Assembly: GCA_036897445.1 (NCBI GenBank)
Contig: JAYMTL010000130.1
Span: 1 to 52,783, forward strand
Source of the DNA: Pelargonium tetragonum
Lineage: Eukaryota; Streptophyta; Magnoliopsida; Geraniales; Geraniaceae
Length of the DNA stretch: 52,783 nt
Direction: 5' to 3'
Positions 37,289 to 49,019 of this stretch are shown piece after piece (the first letter of the stretch is position 1; every line of letters begins with the position of its first letter). The notes below the pieces were generated by a model. That model was given only the letters and a program-made list of their open reading frames with translations, did no database searches and had not been told where the DNA came from. The position numbers were made by a program, and so were the translations under genes.

Positions 37289-40159
37289 ATTCGAATCTAT
37301 AGAGTTTAAGCTTCGTTTTAAGGAACAATACTCTAAACTAGCTTAAACAGCTGAACTTAACTTTCCTTATTAGCTTTGTGTAATTAAACAATACCCGGCT
37401 CTATAAAAGCTTATTATTATTTGTATAAAACCTCATACCATACTCAACTCAGGAGAGTTTTGGAGGATACTGTACCCGCTTAGAGTTCTTGCTATACCAG
37501 TATATATTTATTTTATATTCGTATTTTAGAAGCTTGGATAGTCCCGGATAAGTAAAACTGAATGAGGTCATAATTGGGTTTAAGAGATTCTAAATATAAA
37601 AAATCTTTAAGGAATGCCCTTAGTTTAGTATCAGGAAAAGTTAAGCTCTCTTGTTGAAATCTAGAACGAGGATGCTAAATAAGGGGTTATGTCATATTAT
37701 AGAGCTAATTACAGTTGTAGGGGGTCTAAAAAAATGTCTAAGCGAAGCGTTAAGGTTAAGTCAATGAAATGAATGTATATTTACCCCTTTTCTTTTCTAG
37801 GCTTCTCTTGTATTCCCGAGGAAATCCCTCCATCTAAACACTACTTGATATTTTGTAGACAAAGGTAAAGCCTAGCTGTGTTTGAGGAAATACCAACCCC
37901 TTTCACCGGGCTTCCTTTATATCTTCAGTAAATAGCAAGTGAATCCGCGAGGCTCCCAGAAGAGAGTAGAGTTTCTATTTGCAGCACTATTTAGGGTTCC
38001 TGTTAGACACAGGCTCCACAGGAGTTAAACAGCTTTGGGCAGGAGTTTTTTTATAAACCTATCGAAGAATTTTCTTACACGTTAAAAGGGCTTTGGCTGT
38101 CAAGGTGAGTAGACTATCCCCTTATTTAAATTTGAATTCTTTTATTTCCAAGAAAAAGAAGTTTAATTCTTTAGTTCAGTAGAGCCATAATACAACAGAG
38201 ACTCCTAGTTGGAGACGTAACAACTTCTATATAAACGAATATAAGCGAATTTTTAAGGGGAGTCCCAGATTTCTTCTGATTTTAAGGGACGCTGGGTGAC
38301 GGGTTAAACAAGACGATTTCCAAAAAACAAGAAGGACTCTTTTGACTTTTTCTCAAGAAGAATTAAAGTGCGGAAACTCCTTAACGAAAGTTTTGTACTA
38401 GGGGCTCTCTACAAGGAAAAGTCGCATGAGGAATTTTTTCTAATATTCTGGTCGGCCTTTCGAAGTTAAGGCCCTTTTCTATACTAGAGTTTGATTTCTA
38501 TTAAAAGACTTTATAGAATTCCCTAAGTACCTTTTAATGTTAACGTGAAAGAGTCTCACTTTGAAAAAATGTTGGGTTTCGCGGATATTTCATAGTTACG
38601 AATATTATATCTTAAATTACTAAAAAGTAGAGGGTGGTCGTTAACCTAAGTAAAGGTAATATCAAATATCCTGTGTACTTTAAAAGCAAAATTTGTTGCT
38701 TTTTTAATCTCTTGCAATTTATTAGAAAATTGACTCTTATTTATATAAATTAATAGGTTCTAGTTAAAAAGAATTTAGACTTTATTTGAGTACATAATAC
38801 TGCTTAGTTACACCCCTTATTAAGATTAAGGATTTGTACAAGTATACCTCTTTGTTTGAGTGAGTTTATATAGCTAAAATTTAAGGAAAGGGAAAGCTTA
38901 CTGGGCTAGTAAGAATTTGTCGTAAAACCCCCTTTCAAGTTTCAATTTTGGAGATTATAGATTAGTTATTCTTATTAAATATTTATAGGATACCTCGTCT
39001 AGAATGCTAAGCTTACTTTTTACTGAAGCCCGTAGAAAAAAGGTAAGACTTTTCAATCTTTTAACAATACAAGTACAAGAGTAAATATTTACAAAAATTC
39101 CTTTTTAATATATGTTTATTACTTACATTTGTGGGATTTAGGAGAGGTTATTTTTACGAGATATTCCATAAGATTAACTTACCTATATTTTTTCTGATCT
39201 ATTCCTAGCCCTTAGAAAGCAGTTTTAGACTTTTCGTTAGGTAGAGTAAAACTCTCTGGCAACCTTTTATTTTATATTGCTTTTCTTTGAATGAATTAAG
39301 TAAGAGTCGTTCTTTCTTATTTATAAAACTTACTTCCCCGCATTTCTCTCTTTTAATAATGTAAACTCAAAAGGTTGAAAACTAATTAAAGTAGGTGGAG
39401 CACTTTAGTAAACTTTAATAACAAAGGTTTTAGTATATAACGGGTTCCCGACGCAGTCTTCACAATAGGCTCTTGTTTGCCATGAAAGTGCAGATTTATC
39501 TAAATCTTTTATATACTTAATTAGGAAATATACCTCAATTACCTGGAACTGTATTCTTTTTACTTTATAGTTAAATAAGTAAAATAGGGAAACTTGTTGA
39601 GCTAAGGAGCTCTCATAGTAAAAGCAAAAAAAGGCTTTCCTCCAACTTATAGCTCTCGATGCATTGACGTAGATTTGCGGTTTTGTTAAAAACCATATAC
39701 TTCAGCTTTAATTTAAGAGCAACTTATACCTCATTTAGCACTTTTTGTGGTTAAGCAAGCTGGAAAAACTAAAACCCAGGAACCCCGCTCTTATAAATCG
39801 GATAATACAGGTACCCTGGAAAAAGGTAAGCTAATAAAGTCAAAAACTTTCTAACAAATCCGCCCTCAAAAGGATTAAGTTTCCCTCTATTTAGTACTAA
39901 AAAGTATACTCCACAGCATATTGGTGGGAGCTTTAAGGCGCTTCTGTACTTAAAGTTTAACTTACCAGATTTCAAAAGGGAGAAGCCTAGACGGCAGAGT
40001 AGGGGATTTCATAACATTTCCTGCAAAAAAAAGGGCAATTTAATATAACTGACTCTTATAAAGGGTTTAGTAAGATTTTCGTTACTTTCTTTTTCAAGGC
40101 ACATAGTGGGGGCAGCTACTTTTAAGAGATATATGGAATTTAGTTCTTGTTCTGCTTGT

Positions 40160-41000
40160 TTTATACTAAATATCCGGGATAGTAAAAAGAAGAGGGAGAG
40201 TTTAAGAGTTCCCTGGTTTTGTACTCTAGTTTAATAAGGGAATTCTAGAGTATAAAGTAAAGTGAGGGGTTGTTCCTAGGTTTTTCAGATAATGAAGTCA
40301 TTTTTAGGAGAGAGTTTACTGGTATCAAGACTTATAAGTAGTATATAATAGAAGAGTAAAGTTTTTAAGAAAATAAGGATTCAGTTACAAAGTCTTAAGG
40401 CCTTCGAGAAGGGTTTCTATCTACAAGGACAGGGTCTAGGTATCAAGAAAAAAAGGGGTCAAGCTCATAAGAAAGGGTATTCATTAAGAAGGGATTCTGT
40501 AATGAAAGGTTTACTGAACAAGGTTCTATTTATTACAAGGCGTTATAAACAAAGTAACTAAGTTAGGGTTAAATCCTTTAATATCATCCTTTTGAGAAGT
40601 TAGGTTATAGGAATTTAACAGGTAAAAGTCAAAGGTTCTGAACTCCTTTTATTTAAGTGACAGGAATACACAATAACTATAAAAGAAAGGGAAAGGTCTA
40701 GCTTATGGTTCTAATAGGAAAGTTTCTTCAATTCAATAAATAAAGAAAGTTTATGTATAAGGGTTGGGGATTTATAGTAAGGCCTTTCCCAAGAAGGTTT
40801 TAGGGAGAGAAGGTCTAACTACACAAAGACTTAGAGAAATAGCTCTGAAGAATTTTCTAGTTCTAAAGAGGGTTACTGGTTTTAAGAAAGCGCTACTGGG
40901 GTTAAGAATAAGATTTAGAGTATGATATAGAGTCTAAGTCTGGCTGGCTAAGAGGATAGGTATGAAAACTAAGAAACTTAAGGGGAGATCTAAATCGAAT
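40160..41000. other. Purine-rich + strand segment
   Basis: The + strand is visibly enriched in A and G, with recurring words such as AAAGACTTAGAG and AGAGTCTA-GTCTGG that reappear at 42246-42280. Such skew can mark a transcribed or replicated strand, or decayed tandem sequence. Neither is proven. Confidence 0.4.
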
Positions 41001-41026
41001 TAAGAGATTTATTAGATAAGTGCTGT

Positions 41027-41041
41027 GGGATTAGAACCCTT
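41027..41041 (-). other. T-arm-like hairpin
   Basis: On the minus strand, GGG-TTCTAAT-CCC has a canonical 7-base T-loop with three G-C pairs closing it. The next two stem positions mismatch. No acceptor, D or anticodon arm is recognisable around it. Confidence 0.25.
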
Positions 41042-41232
41042 ATATTCCCTGTATTCTATTTTAACCTTTGAAAAACTAATGGTCAAGGCTGAGAGCCTTA
41101 ATTACATACATTACCTTGTTCTTCAAGATTTTCTTAGAAGGCCCTTAAAATGGCTAGAAATTTGGTAAGTTAAGGTTGTGTTTTCCTGCCCTGGGACTTT
41201 TAAAGTACGTTATAAGTTTTGAGAATAGCCCT

Positions 41233-41253
41233 GCGGAAATGCCTCGCTTCCGC
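41233..41253. repeat. GC-rich hairpin
   Basis: GCGGAA (41233-41238) pairs with TTCCGC (41248-41253) around a 9-base loop. GCCGGAATT follows the hairpin, and a related TGCCGGAATTC recurs at about 41294. Confidence 0.45.
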
Positions 41254-41375
41254 CGGAATTTCGTGAATATTTCTAGGATAGCGAGCCCTTAATTGCCGGA
41301 ATTCTGGTATTAATAGATAAACATATAAGACTGAGTTTGTGGCTAAAGAAAGAGTTTCTAGTTACAGGTTTCCCT

Positions 41376-41427
41376 GAAGAAACTTGGGTTTCTTCGCTTG
41401 ACAATTTTGTCCGAGATTGTCTTTTTT
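41376..41427 (+). terminator. Double hairpin with T tail
   Basis: GAAGAAAC (41376-41383) pairs with GTTTCTTC (41388-41395) around TTGG. After four bases a second stem, GACAAT (41400-41405) with ATTGTC (41416-41421), is followed by six T (41422-41427). Two adjacent hairpins recall the double-hairpin elements known from some fungal and algal mitochondrial genomes. The T tail also fits a terminator or RNA-processing signal. No gene is upstream. Confidence 0.4.
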
Positions 41428-42099
41428 CTATGCTAAGTAGTACTTACTAAAATGGTAAGAGTCTTTAAAAATTCCCTATTATTCACAAGGATTTTCTTAT
41501 TTTTGAGATTTTTCAAATGGAATTTTTTGGTTTAGCAAAAGGAGCCACTATAAACGCTTGATATTTTATTTAGGTGCAAAGCCTTTGGCTTAGCGTATCT
41601 AAACGAGAAAGGTGCACAATGAGGTAGACCCTTGTACAAAAAGGTTTTAATGCTTACAACACTTAGGAAGAGTCTAAAAAATCTTACAGCATAGATTCCG
41701 CGGGTTTGGAAATTAATTGAGAACAAAAAAGGGTACTTTGGGTTAGTGCAAACTTGTAAACTATACTCTTAAGGGATCGAGTCACGATCTGTCCGTTATT
41801 CTGCTTTTCCATTCCTAAGGACGAGTCGCTTTCTCGTACGGTAATTTAATTCCCCCTCATAGCCTTGGCTTACTTATATACCGTTAAAGATGATGGATTT
41901 CCTGCATTGGGAAGTTATCCCCTTACTTAAAAATGAAGGGGTCCGCAGCTTGAACTTTTAACATTAACTTAAACGAAATACTAACGCATAGTGGAAAACC
42001 AAAAGGAAATTTAGAAAGTTTTCTACTATCAGGTCAAGTCAAATTCCCAGTAGGTTTTTGTTATCAAAACAAGTAAGGCTCAAAAGAAAATGATGCAGT

Positions 42100-42350
42100 T
42101 ACAGAATCCAGCTTTTAAGAGTGTGTAAAGGGCATGCGGATATGGAATAGAGCTCCCCAGAAAGTTAGGAATAGGCATTGGGTATTAATTAAGAGTAAGG
42201 CTTTCAAGTTCAAGAGGGCTCTATTTCTGAGGGAAAGGTTTAGCTGCAAAGACTTAGAGGGTACAAAAAGAGAGTCTAGGTCTGGGTAAGATAAGAATAA
42301 GACAAAAAGCTTCTTCTAGTCGGTAAGTTCATACTGGTTAAGTTAAAGCA
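42100..42350. other. Second purine-rich + strand segment
   Basis: It is purine-biased and shares short words with 40810-40960 (AAAGACTTAGAG; AGAGTCTAGGTCTGG), but not at conserved spacing. It may be a diverged copy or shared composition. Confidence 0.35.
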
Positions 42351-43119
42351 TTAGGAATCTATACAAAGGCAGCTCTTTAACTAAGGAATTCCATTAATAA
42401 CAAATTCCCTTAAAAGTCAATTACAAACAAGAAAAATTCTTTCACGGAAAATTTCTAGTTAGAGTTTTTCTATAAAGATGTAACCCAATTCCAGGAAAGA
42501 CTATATAAGTCTAGTCCATACAGGTTTCCTTCTTAACAACGAAACAGGAAACTTAAAAACCCCTAACTTTTAACTTTATGGATTCACTACCAAAAAAACT
42601 TATAAAGGGGTTCTAAAGCAATAGACTAAAAGGCGGCTAAATACTTATTTGGACAAGAAAAAGCTTTTAGGAAAATTTGAGTAAAAAGTTGAGGAAGTTC
42701 CACGTTTTCTGAAACACTTAACTTTCCGTAAGATTGAGTCAAAATGAAATAGCTTATATAGAAGAATTCTAAGTTTAGTATAATAAGTAATAGGATTCTT
42801 TTAAAAGAAATCCTTACTTTTAACTAACAACAACTCCCTTACAAAGAATTTCCACTTGTATACAGCTAGGGGTCTCTAAACAAAGGAGTAGCTTACCAGG
42901 CAAATTGCCTTTGAGTTCTCTCCTGTAAAACTTAGACTTAGTTCTATGAAACTTTTTCTACTTGAATTTTGACAAATAGTAGAAACTTGTCATCCTTTAT
43001 CTTTCTTAAACCCTACTAAACTAAACCCCTGGAAACACAGGAACAAAACTCTCTTACTTTTTAGGATAACTCCTTAATCTTAACTCTTATTCCTATTCCT
43101 AATATGGGTATTCTTATCT

Positions 43120-43340
43120 GTCTACACAGGATGAAAGGGTCTTGTTTTATCTAGATTATAATCTAGATATTGTATCTTATAGTATAATAGATACCTCTTA
43201 TTAGCTAGAAATAGAATAGGTCATTTTTGTATATAGTATTTTATATGTCTATGTATTATATTGCTTATCATTGTATTAGAATTAGAAGTTCTCTTAGTTT
43301 AAGGTATATTCTTCCTCTTAGGAATTCTTTTATAGTACAG
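43120..43340. other. Palindrome-rich AT segment
   Basis: The 22-bp palindrome at 43148-43169 is followed within three bases by GTATCT...AGATAC arms (43172-43194) and by alternating TA-rich sequence to about 43260. AT-rich cruciform-prone stretches of this kind can be replication or transcription start regions in organelle genomes. I see no conserved promoter or origin box that would confirm that. Confidence 0.35.
43148..43169. repeat. 22-bp perfect palindrome
   Basis: The left arm TATCTAGATTA meets its exact complement with no spacer. A perfect 11-bp-arm palindrome is expected fewer than 0.05 times by chance at this composition. It could be a cruciform, a dimeric protein-binding site or a recombination product. 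Confidence 0.85.
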
Positions 43341-43550
43341 AGGTAAGCTTGCTTAGAGATAGGAGTCTTTCCTAATAGAGTAAGTATAGTGGGCCTTGGC
43401 CTGATTTCTAGAGCTTTTCTAGTTCCATGTATAAAAAGGTCTACCCTAGTGTCTGCCTATTGTATTGTGTGTTGTTAAAAGGGCCCCTTCAGGACTGGTA
43501 GAACATAGGTTCAAAAGCCTTTATAATGGGTCCTCCCCTTTCTCCCCTTT

Positions 43551-43564
43551 GGAAAGAGCTTTCC
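43551..43564. repeat. Short hairpin
   Basis: GGAAAG (43551-43556) and CTTTCC (43559-43564) meet across AG, so effectively five pairs with a 4-base loop. It lies between CCCC-TTT and CCCCGG. Confidence 0.35.
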
Positions 43565-43800
43565 CCGGAATGACTTCAAGGTGATGCGTAGTTTCAAAGG
43601 ATTTAGCAAAGGGGCAGCTGGAAGCGAAGTATAGAGGAATATAGAAATTTGTCCTCGAGTATAATAGAAGGAGATTCTAAGATCAAACTCCTAAAAAAGG
43701 TGCCCTTTCAAAGCAAATTCCTTGAAAATAACATGAGGAAAAAACCCCTCCCCCTTTGTTTGTTAATTCTTTAACTTAATTGTTGACTTAATTGACTTAG

Positions 43801-43935
43801 CAGGCTTACCCGTTTTATATTACCTGGGGAGCTCTAAGAGAAGCAGCAGGAAGGGAATCCTCTGTAGGAGCTGTAGCCTTAGGAGTTATACCTGTACTAC
43901 TTGCCTTATGGGGGCTTACTTGTTTGTTGCTATAG
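43801..43935 (+). other. 44-codon hydrophobic open stretch without a start
   Basis: The frame opens after a stop at 43798-43800 and ends at TAG 43933-43935. Residues 22-44 are almost all hydrophobic, with LG-V-IP-V-LLAL-WG in order, like a single membrane helix. The preceding 20 residues are polar and charged (ALREAAGRESS). There is no ATG. A 44-codon run without stops is common by chance. The LG-x-IP-xx-LA pattern loosely recalls PetG, but PetG carries this near its N-terminus and the rest does not match. It is not called a gene. Confidence 0.15.
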
Positions 43936-44417
43936 TAGTTGTATTCTTATACGAGTAGTATTATATTATAGTTGTTATAATTAAATGCATTAGTTATAGA
44001 GTTATAAAACAGATAAAGTATTGTATTAGTAAGTAGAAAAGTCGTTTTTGTAGGGAGGGCTTTGCACCTGACTGGTATGCTCTCTGATTCTATATTCCCT
44101 TTTTTTAGTAAGCAGCTCAAAATTATATAGTAAAATTAGTCAGTCTTGCACTATTTAGGAACAAGTCAAGGCACTTTTATTTAACAGTACTATGAGATCC
44201 GGTTCTTTTCTCTTTTTAGGTGTTCCAGTTTTCTTATATTCCTGATCTAGGGTCAAGGTAGATTTCAAATTTAAGGGAGATAAATAAACTAAGGAGTTGC
44301 TTTCTTCCAGCCCCCCCCAGATTAATGCTGCTTGTTAGAAGTTCTAGAATCCCTAGAGTTAGTAGTATCTATTCCCAATACTTTTAAGTACGAAAATCCC
44401 TTAATTCTATTATTACC

Positions 44418-44439
44418 CTTTTTCTTTAAAAAGAAAAAG
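44418..44439. repeat. Inverted repeat, 10-bp arms
   Basis: CTTTTTCTTT (44418-44427) and AAAGAAAAAG (44430-44439) are exact complements across AA. They are pyrimidine and purine homopolymer-like, so low complexity contributes. Confidence 0.6.
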
Positions 44440-45571
44440 CCTCAAAAAGTACTTTGTTTGGCAGGTTGTATGTAAATAGGGACCCGGGAGACAAAAAGCA
44501 GAACTCTTAATAGTCAAACTATATAAAACAAGAAAAAGGGAGGTTCTTTATAAGCACAACCTCTATTTTCCGAAGGAGTTCTAGCTCTCGTAAGTTTTAA
44601 TAACAGTCAAAAAGTTTAGTCTTAAATATTTACTAATAAGCCTTCAATTTATGGCTATAATCCAGGTTAACCCTAATAGACAGGTTTTTTTAGTAAGGAT
44701 ATTTTTATTATGTTAGTTAGATTCCGGGTTTTTATTCCAAAGCGCGATCCCAAATTGAAGTCTTCTGCGCAGGGGAATTGTTTCATTTAAAGAGTTAAAT
44801 TTAGTGTGCGTCGTCTTCTAGGATAATCCTGCTTGATAGATAAAATTCCTAGTAACTCCATAAAGCTAGACTCGTGTATAAATTTTAATGGGCGGGCTCC
44901 TCTTCTATATGGCATGCTTGGTAACCCTTTTTTATATTTGCTACTCCCCAGGAGGGATCCTTACTATTTATATATTTAACTTAGTTAAGGTCCCTAGCAA
45001 GTCTTAAATACTGATATCCGCATACGTCAGGGGTTTTTATATTTAACTCCGAAAGTATACAAAAGGGGTATCTTTTTACTTTTGTGTTAAGGCAATACAT
45101 ACTAGACATACTAGCCGCTTAAGGCCCGCGGAATAAAGCTCTTGGGACTAGAATTCTAAAAAATGAAGGGAATCCCTGCGTAAAAGTGCCAGAAACGGGG
45201 CCCCATAAGTTATATATTTTTATAAGCTCCGCTGCATAGCCCCCATATAAATAGAAACCCCGCTTATGATTACAAGTTTTCTAAAATCTAATTTATATGA
45301 TTAGAGATAGTAGCTTACTATTAGAAAATTTCCACTCTCTGTAAAAAAACTTTAGTATATAACGAAACAAGCCTGCCTTTATCAGGCTAATGCTAATGTG
45401 CTTACAAAGGATTGAGTGAAGGCTAACACGAGGATCCCGAAACTTCATTTTTAGTATAAGGGGAAGACTTAAATACTACTTGAAAAGGAATACCAAAAAA
45501 AAGAGTAAGAAGGGAAACACAATATTTAATACTTGCTGTAACTTCAGAACATAACTTTAGAATAGGTTTCT

Positions 45572-47228
45572 CTAGCACCAGTATATCCAAGAGAAGAAGC
45601 TGCAGTAATAAAGGTAAAGGAAACCCGACATTCTATTCCTATCTTTTCTATTGGCAGAACTGCCTTTGGAAATTTCTAGAATCTCGTTAGGAAAGTGTTC
45701 TTTAATTATTACATCCTTTAAAATAAAACTAGGCTTTATACCCTCTGAGTTAGAATCTTTCCCTCTCATATCCCACTTTAAAGATCCCATCGCTGAAAAA
45801 GCGGAATTACTAGAAACTTTAATATTTGCGCTTCCTTTCCTGCTTTAACTAACAAAAATTATGGAAGAAGAAGACTCATAATCCTAAGAAAGGTAGAACC
45901 CCATAAAAATAATATAGCTACCAAGACTTAGAGAGTCGGAGTTTATTAGTGGATTTTTCCGGGGATTCGAACTCACTTTGTAGTAGTGTATAAAATCCCC
46001 GGGATTATCTGGAAGATAGTATAGGGAGCTCTCTTGTATTGTCTGTATTCTGCCTAAAATCAAATTAAGGAAGATATTAAAGAACTGGGTAAGCGTTGTG
46101 TTCCTTTGTTGTTTCAAGTTACCAATTCCTGAAGTATACTAAATCTAAAGGAAGGTTAAGGAGTCTCTATGTGCTGCTTGCTTGTGGTAGTTCTAGGAAT
46201 ATAGAAAGATACAAGGAGTGCCCCTGCTCTATACTGCTTACTTTATCTAGTCTATTTAGTAGTTTCAGAATAGAAAGGAAAGGGAAATAACAACTTTTGA
46301 GGTTTGTACTTGGGAAGTTCTAGAAATGATAGACCAAGTATAGGGTTTTACAGTAGAAAACTGAAGGGTAATTTGCCAAGGAAGTTCACCAAGGGAAAGG
46401 TTCTCTAAAACTAAGAAGTATAGTTTAGTTGATTTGCAGTTTCTGAGTGAGTTAGGAATAAAGCCTATAACTTCCTCCACTAGAATCTTAGGAAGATTTT
46501 TCAGGGTAGCTAGTTTCAGAAGAAAGTAAATCATTAAAAACATAGTAAATATAAACCCTAACTAGTACAATCTAAGAAAAAAAGACTAAGAGGTGGCTAA
46601 ACAGGCACAATAAAAGGGGCGCGCATTCTAGTCTAGATAGGGTCCTTTTAGGCATAAGTAAGGTATGCTACAGAATAAGAGTTCCTTTTCCGTTTCTGGA
46701 TTTTAAGTAAATAAATAGAGAGAGCTAAAGTCAAAGGGGTTGTGTGTTCCTTTATTTGTTCAGAAGGTAATAAGAGTAAAATACAAAGCACTTACTCAGT
46801 TTGATACCTTGTTTCCTGGATTAAAGGCAATATAAAAGGCGCGTTAAAGCTAAAGCTTTTTTTAATCTAATAATGAGGAATTATAAGGAAAATAACTGGA
46901 AGAGAAGTTCCGCTTTCTTGTTCATTACTTACTGGATCTAATTAAAGAGTGGAAGAGCTTCACCGGAGTCTATTAGCATAGAAATTTGTTTTTACTGGAG
47001 GAGTTTAAGTTATACCCAAGGGGCCTTTATAATAAAGGTATTCCAGATTCTGTTCCACTAAAGTTCTACTGGGAGCAAAGGAAACCTATTTTTTTAATAA
47101 GGAGAGATAGTTTTATTGGTTTGTGTTATGGGATTAAGATTAGAACCTGCGCCTTTCTATTTTTTATGTTACTAGGGGTTTCCCTCTTTTTTATAGGCTT
47201 ACCTCTCCAACTCAACTACCCTCCTTAG
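45572..47228. other. Cluster of short open frames on both strands
   Basis: Frames at 45572-45790 (minus), 45651-45848 (plus), 45884-46117 (minus), 46096-46290 (plus), 46265-46543 (minus) and 46986-47228 (plus; begins TTG) lie in 1.7 kb. No product shows a recognised domain, and opposite-strand overlaps mean that not all can be real. The local stop density is lower than elsewhere, which could be chance, composition, or the trace of a decayed coding region. Confidence 0.3.
46846..46863 (+). terminator. Small terminator-like hairpin with T tail
   Basis: AAAGCT (46846-46851) pairs with AGCTTT (46854-46859), followed by a T run to 46863. With the minimum loop only about five pairs form, so it is weak. 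It lies just after the short-frame cluster of 45.6-46.5 kb. Confidence 0.25.
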
Positions 47229-49019
47229 TCAAGGCTTTTATTTAAAGGCTGCGTACTGGTAAGGATATATAACAATACGTACAAAGCAAAAAAGGGCACA
47301 GATTTAAACGAAAGGAACAACTCTCTCTATAACTAAAATAAGTATAAATCCAGGAAGCAAAAAATCATAAAAAACTGTGTTATTATTAAGAAACAGCAAC
47401 CCCAGCTAGTTTTTCCTACATAAAAAGAAGGTAGTAAACCCTGTTTTATCGAGAATTCCCTGCCCTTTGCACTAACTCATCTTTTACTGTTTTAATCCAG
47501 ATTTATCCGCTTTAATTTCTAGTATGCGTATAGAAAAAAGCTGGTATATATATATAGACTGAAATCTCCCAACCCTTTTACACCTATACCGTTTCTAGAC
47601 TATACTAAGCTCCATTTTGAGGGAATCCCAAAAGGAGTTTATTTTACAAGTGTCACAAGGTCCTGACTTAAAATTAAGTGCAAATTTTTAGCTTTTTGGT
47701 AGTATAAGTGAAAAGGAGCTGCCATTTTCCTTGTAAAGTTTGGACTAAAGATTTTGATATACATTTAAGACCGGGGGTTGACGAAGACTTTTTTTTGTAG
47801 GAGTTCCGTCTACTTTGAAGTTAAAGGCGCCCCATACGCCTACTAGGTCGCTTTCTTAGAGGTTAGCTGGGAGTTCGCCAGTGCTGTAAAGTTTCCTTTG
47901 CAGAGCCCTTATAATTACACAGAACCAGAGTCGGGTAATACCAAGTAATATAATTCTAAAGGGTAAATCCCAGATAAGCATTTGCTAGAAAAGGATTCTT
48001 ATAATTTAAGCAGCAATCTTATTTAGAGTCTATTAACTATAAGATAAGTAAGGTATAGTTCTTAAAAAACCCAGTGTTAGTAGTGCGCTCTTTTGCCTTC
48101 TGCTGAAGCTCGTGTCCTTTTTAAATCCAAGGCAATTCCTGAGTTTCGTAAAGCCAACCTTTTTTGAGGCTTTTTAAGCTAAGTATAGGGTTCCTATTTC
48201 GATTTATATATTTCTTTATCTTTATAGAGAGGCTCTATCCGGGATTTGGACACTTTTTTATAGAGGCAGTATTCCTAAGCTAATGTAGAGTCTCTTGTGG
48301 TTATAAGCGTAAGTATGGAAGGAATTTTAGGGGTTGAAATACTTAAAAAGGATTTGTCTAGGACCCCTTTTGCTTTTGTCCCCAAGGCACTTAGAACTTA
48401 TTTCGAGGATTAATAAGAATGGTAACAAGGCCTTTTACTAGCGGGTTTCTACAGAATAATTTGTTTGTTTCTACCTTGTAAAGAAGATTCTCTTTTTGTG
48501 ATATCTATATCAAACTTAGATTGTGGAAGGTATACCTAAGATTTTCACTAGATTTTGTAAGGGGTTTTTTCCAGCACTTTCTAGCCTAGATTCCCAACGA
48601 TTCGTATCATATGAGCTCTTTGCCACCTCTTATTGGTGGTTCAGGTTTCGTATAACGGAGGGGGATACTCTTTATAAACTAATACCGGAGTTTTTGCTGA
48701 TCGGAAATACCACAGGCCTTGCCTCGTGTACTTGAAATCGCTTTTGTCAGTTTGAAGAGTATTTAAAACCATATAGATAGGATATATAAGAGCCCTATCA
48801 ATATAAGAAGTGGACCCCCCTTTGTGAGAAAATTTTTTAATTACAAAAAGATTGTGCATAGATAAAGGTAATAACTACTACAAGTTCAAGTTATGGAGGA
48901 GAACAATGCGCTGGGATTCTTAGATCTCCTATCAAGTCAAGTAGTACAAAAAAGGAGCCGCGCATACTCAATAAGTCGACACCAGCCTTGACTATTAGGT
49001 TATTGACATTTAAATCAGG

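Larger units (their letters stand above)
31101..40150. other. Non-coding block 6
   Basis: No gene seen. The block holds palindromes at 31181-31190, 32057-32076 and 36666-36683, hairpins at 32007-32039 and 35903-35923, and a T-arm-like word at 37280-37288. The short minus-strand frames at 34984-35214 and 39769-39975 have no recognisable product. Confidence 0.7.
40151..45500. other. Non-coding block 7, structured and strand-biased
   Basis: No gene seen. The + strand is visibly purine-rich at about 40160-41000 and 42100-42350. The block also holds hairpins at 41233-41253 and 41376-41427, the 22-bp palindrome at 43148-43169, a GC-bearing hairpin at 43551-43564, a hydrophobic open stretch at 43801-43935 and an inverted repeat at 44418-44439. 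This is the most structured part of the window. Confidence 0.65.

Noticed and set aside
41770-41850. Words resembling LSU rRNA (CGTGACTCGATCCC and CGTACGAGAAAG on the minus strand)
   Set aside because: The order and spacing do not match the 3' region of large-subunit rRNA, and the sarcin-ricin core AGTACGAGAGGACC is not present.
46265-46543. Longest open frame, 92 codons on the minus strand, hydrophobic
   Set aside because: It lies within the length expected by chance, has no recognisable domain, and sits antisense to a purine-rich stretch, which by itself makes hydrophobic-looking translations.
46986-47228. 80-codon frame with a hydrophobic C-terminal part
   Set aside because: It begins at TTG, matches no family I know, and its hydrophobic tail is explained by T-rich codons.
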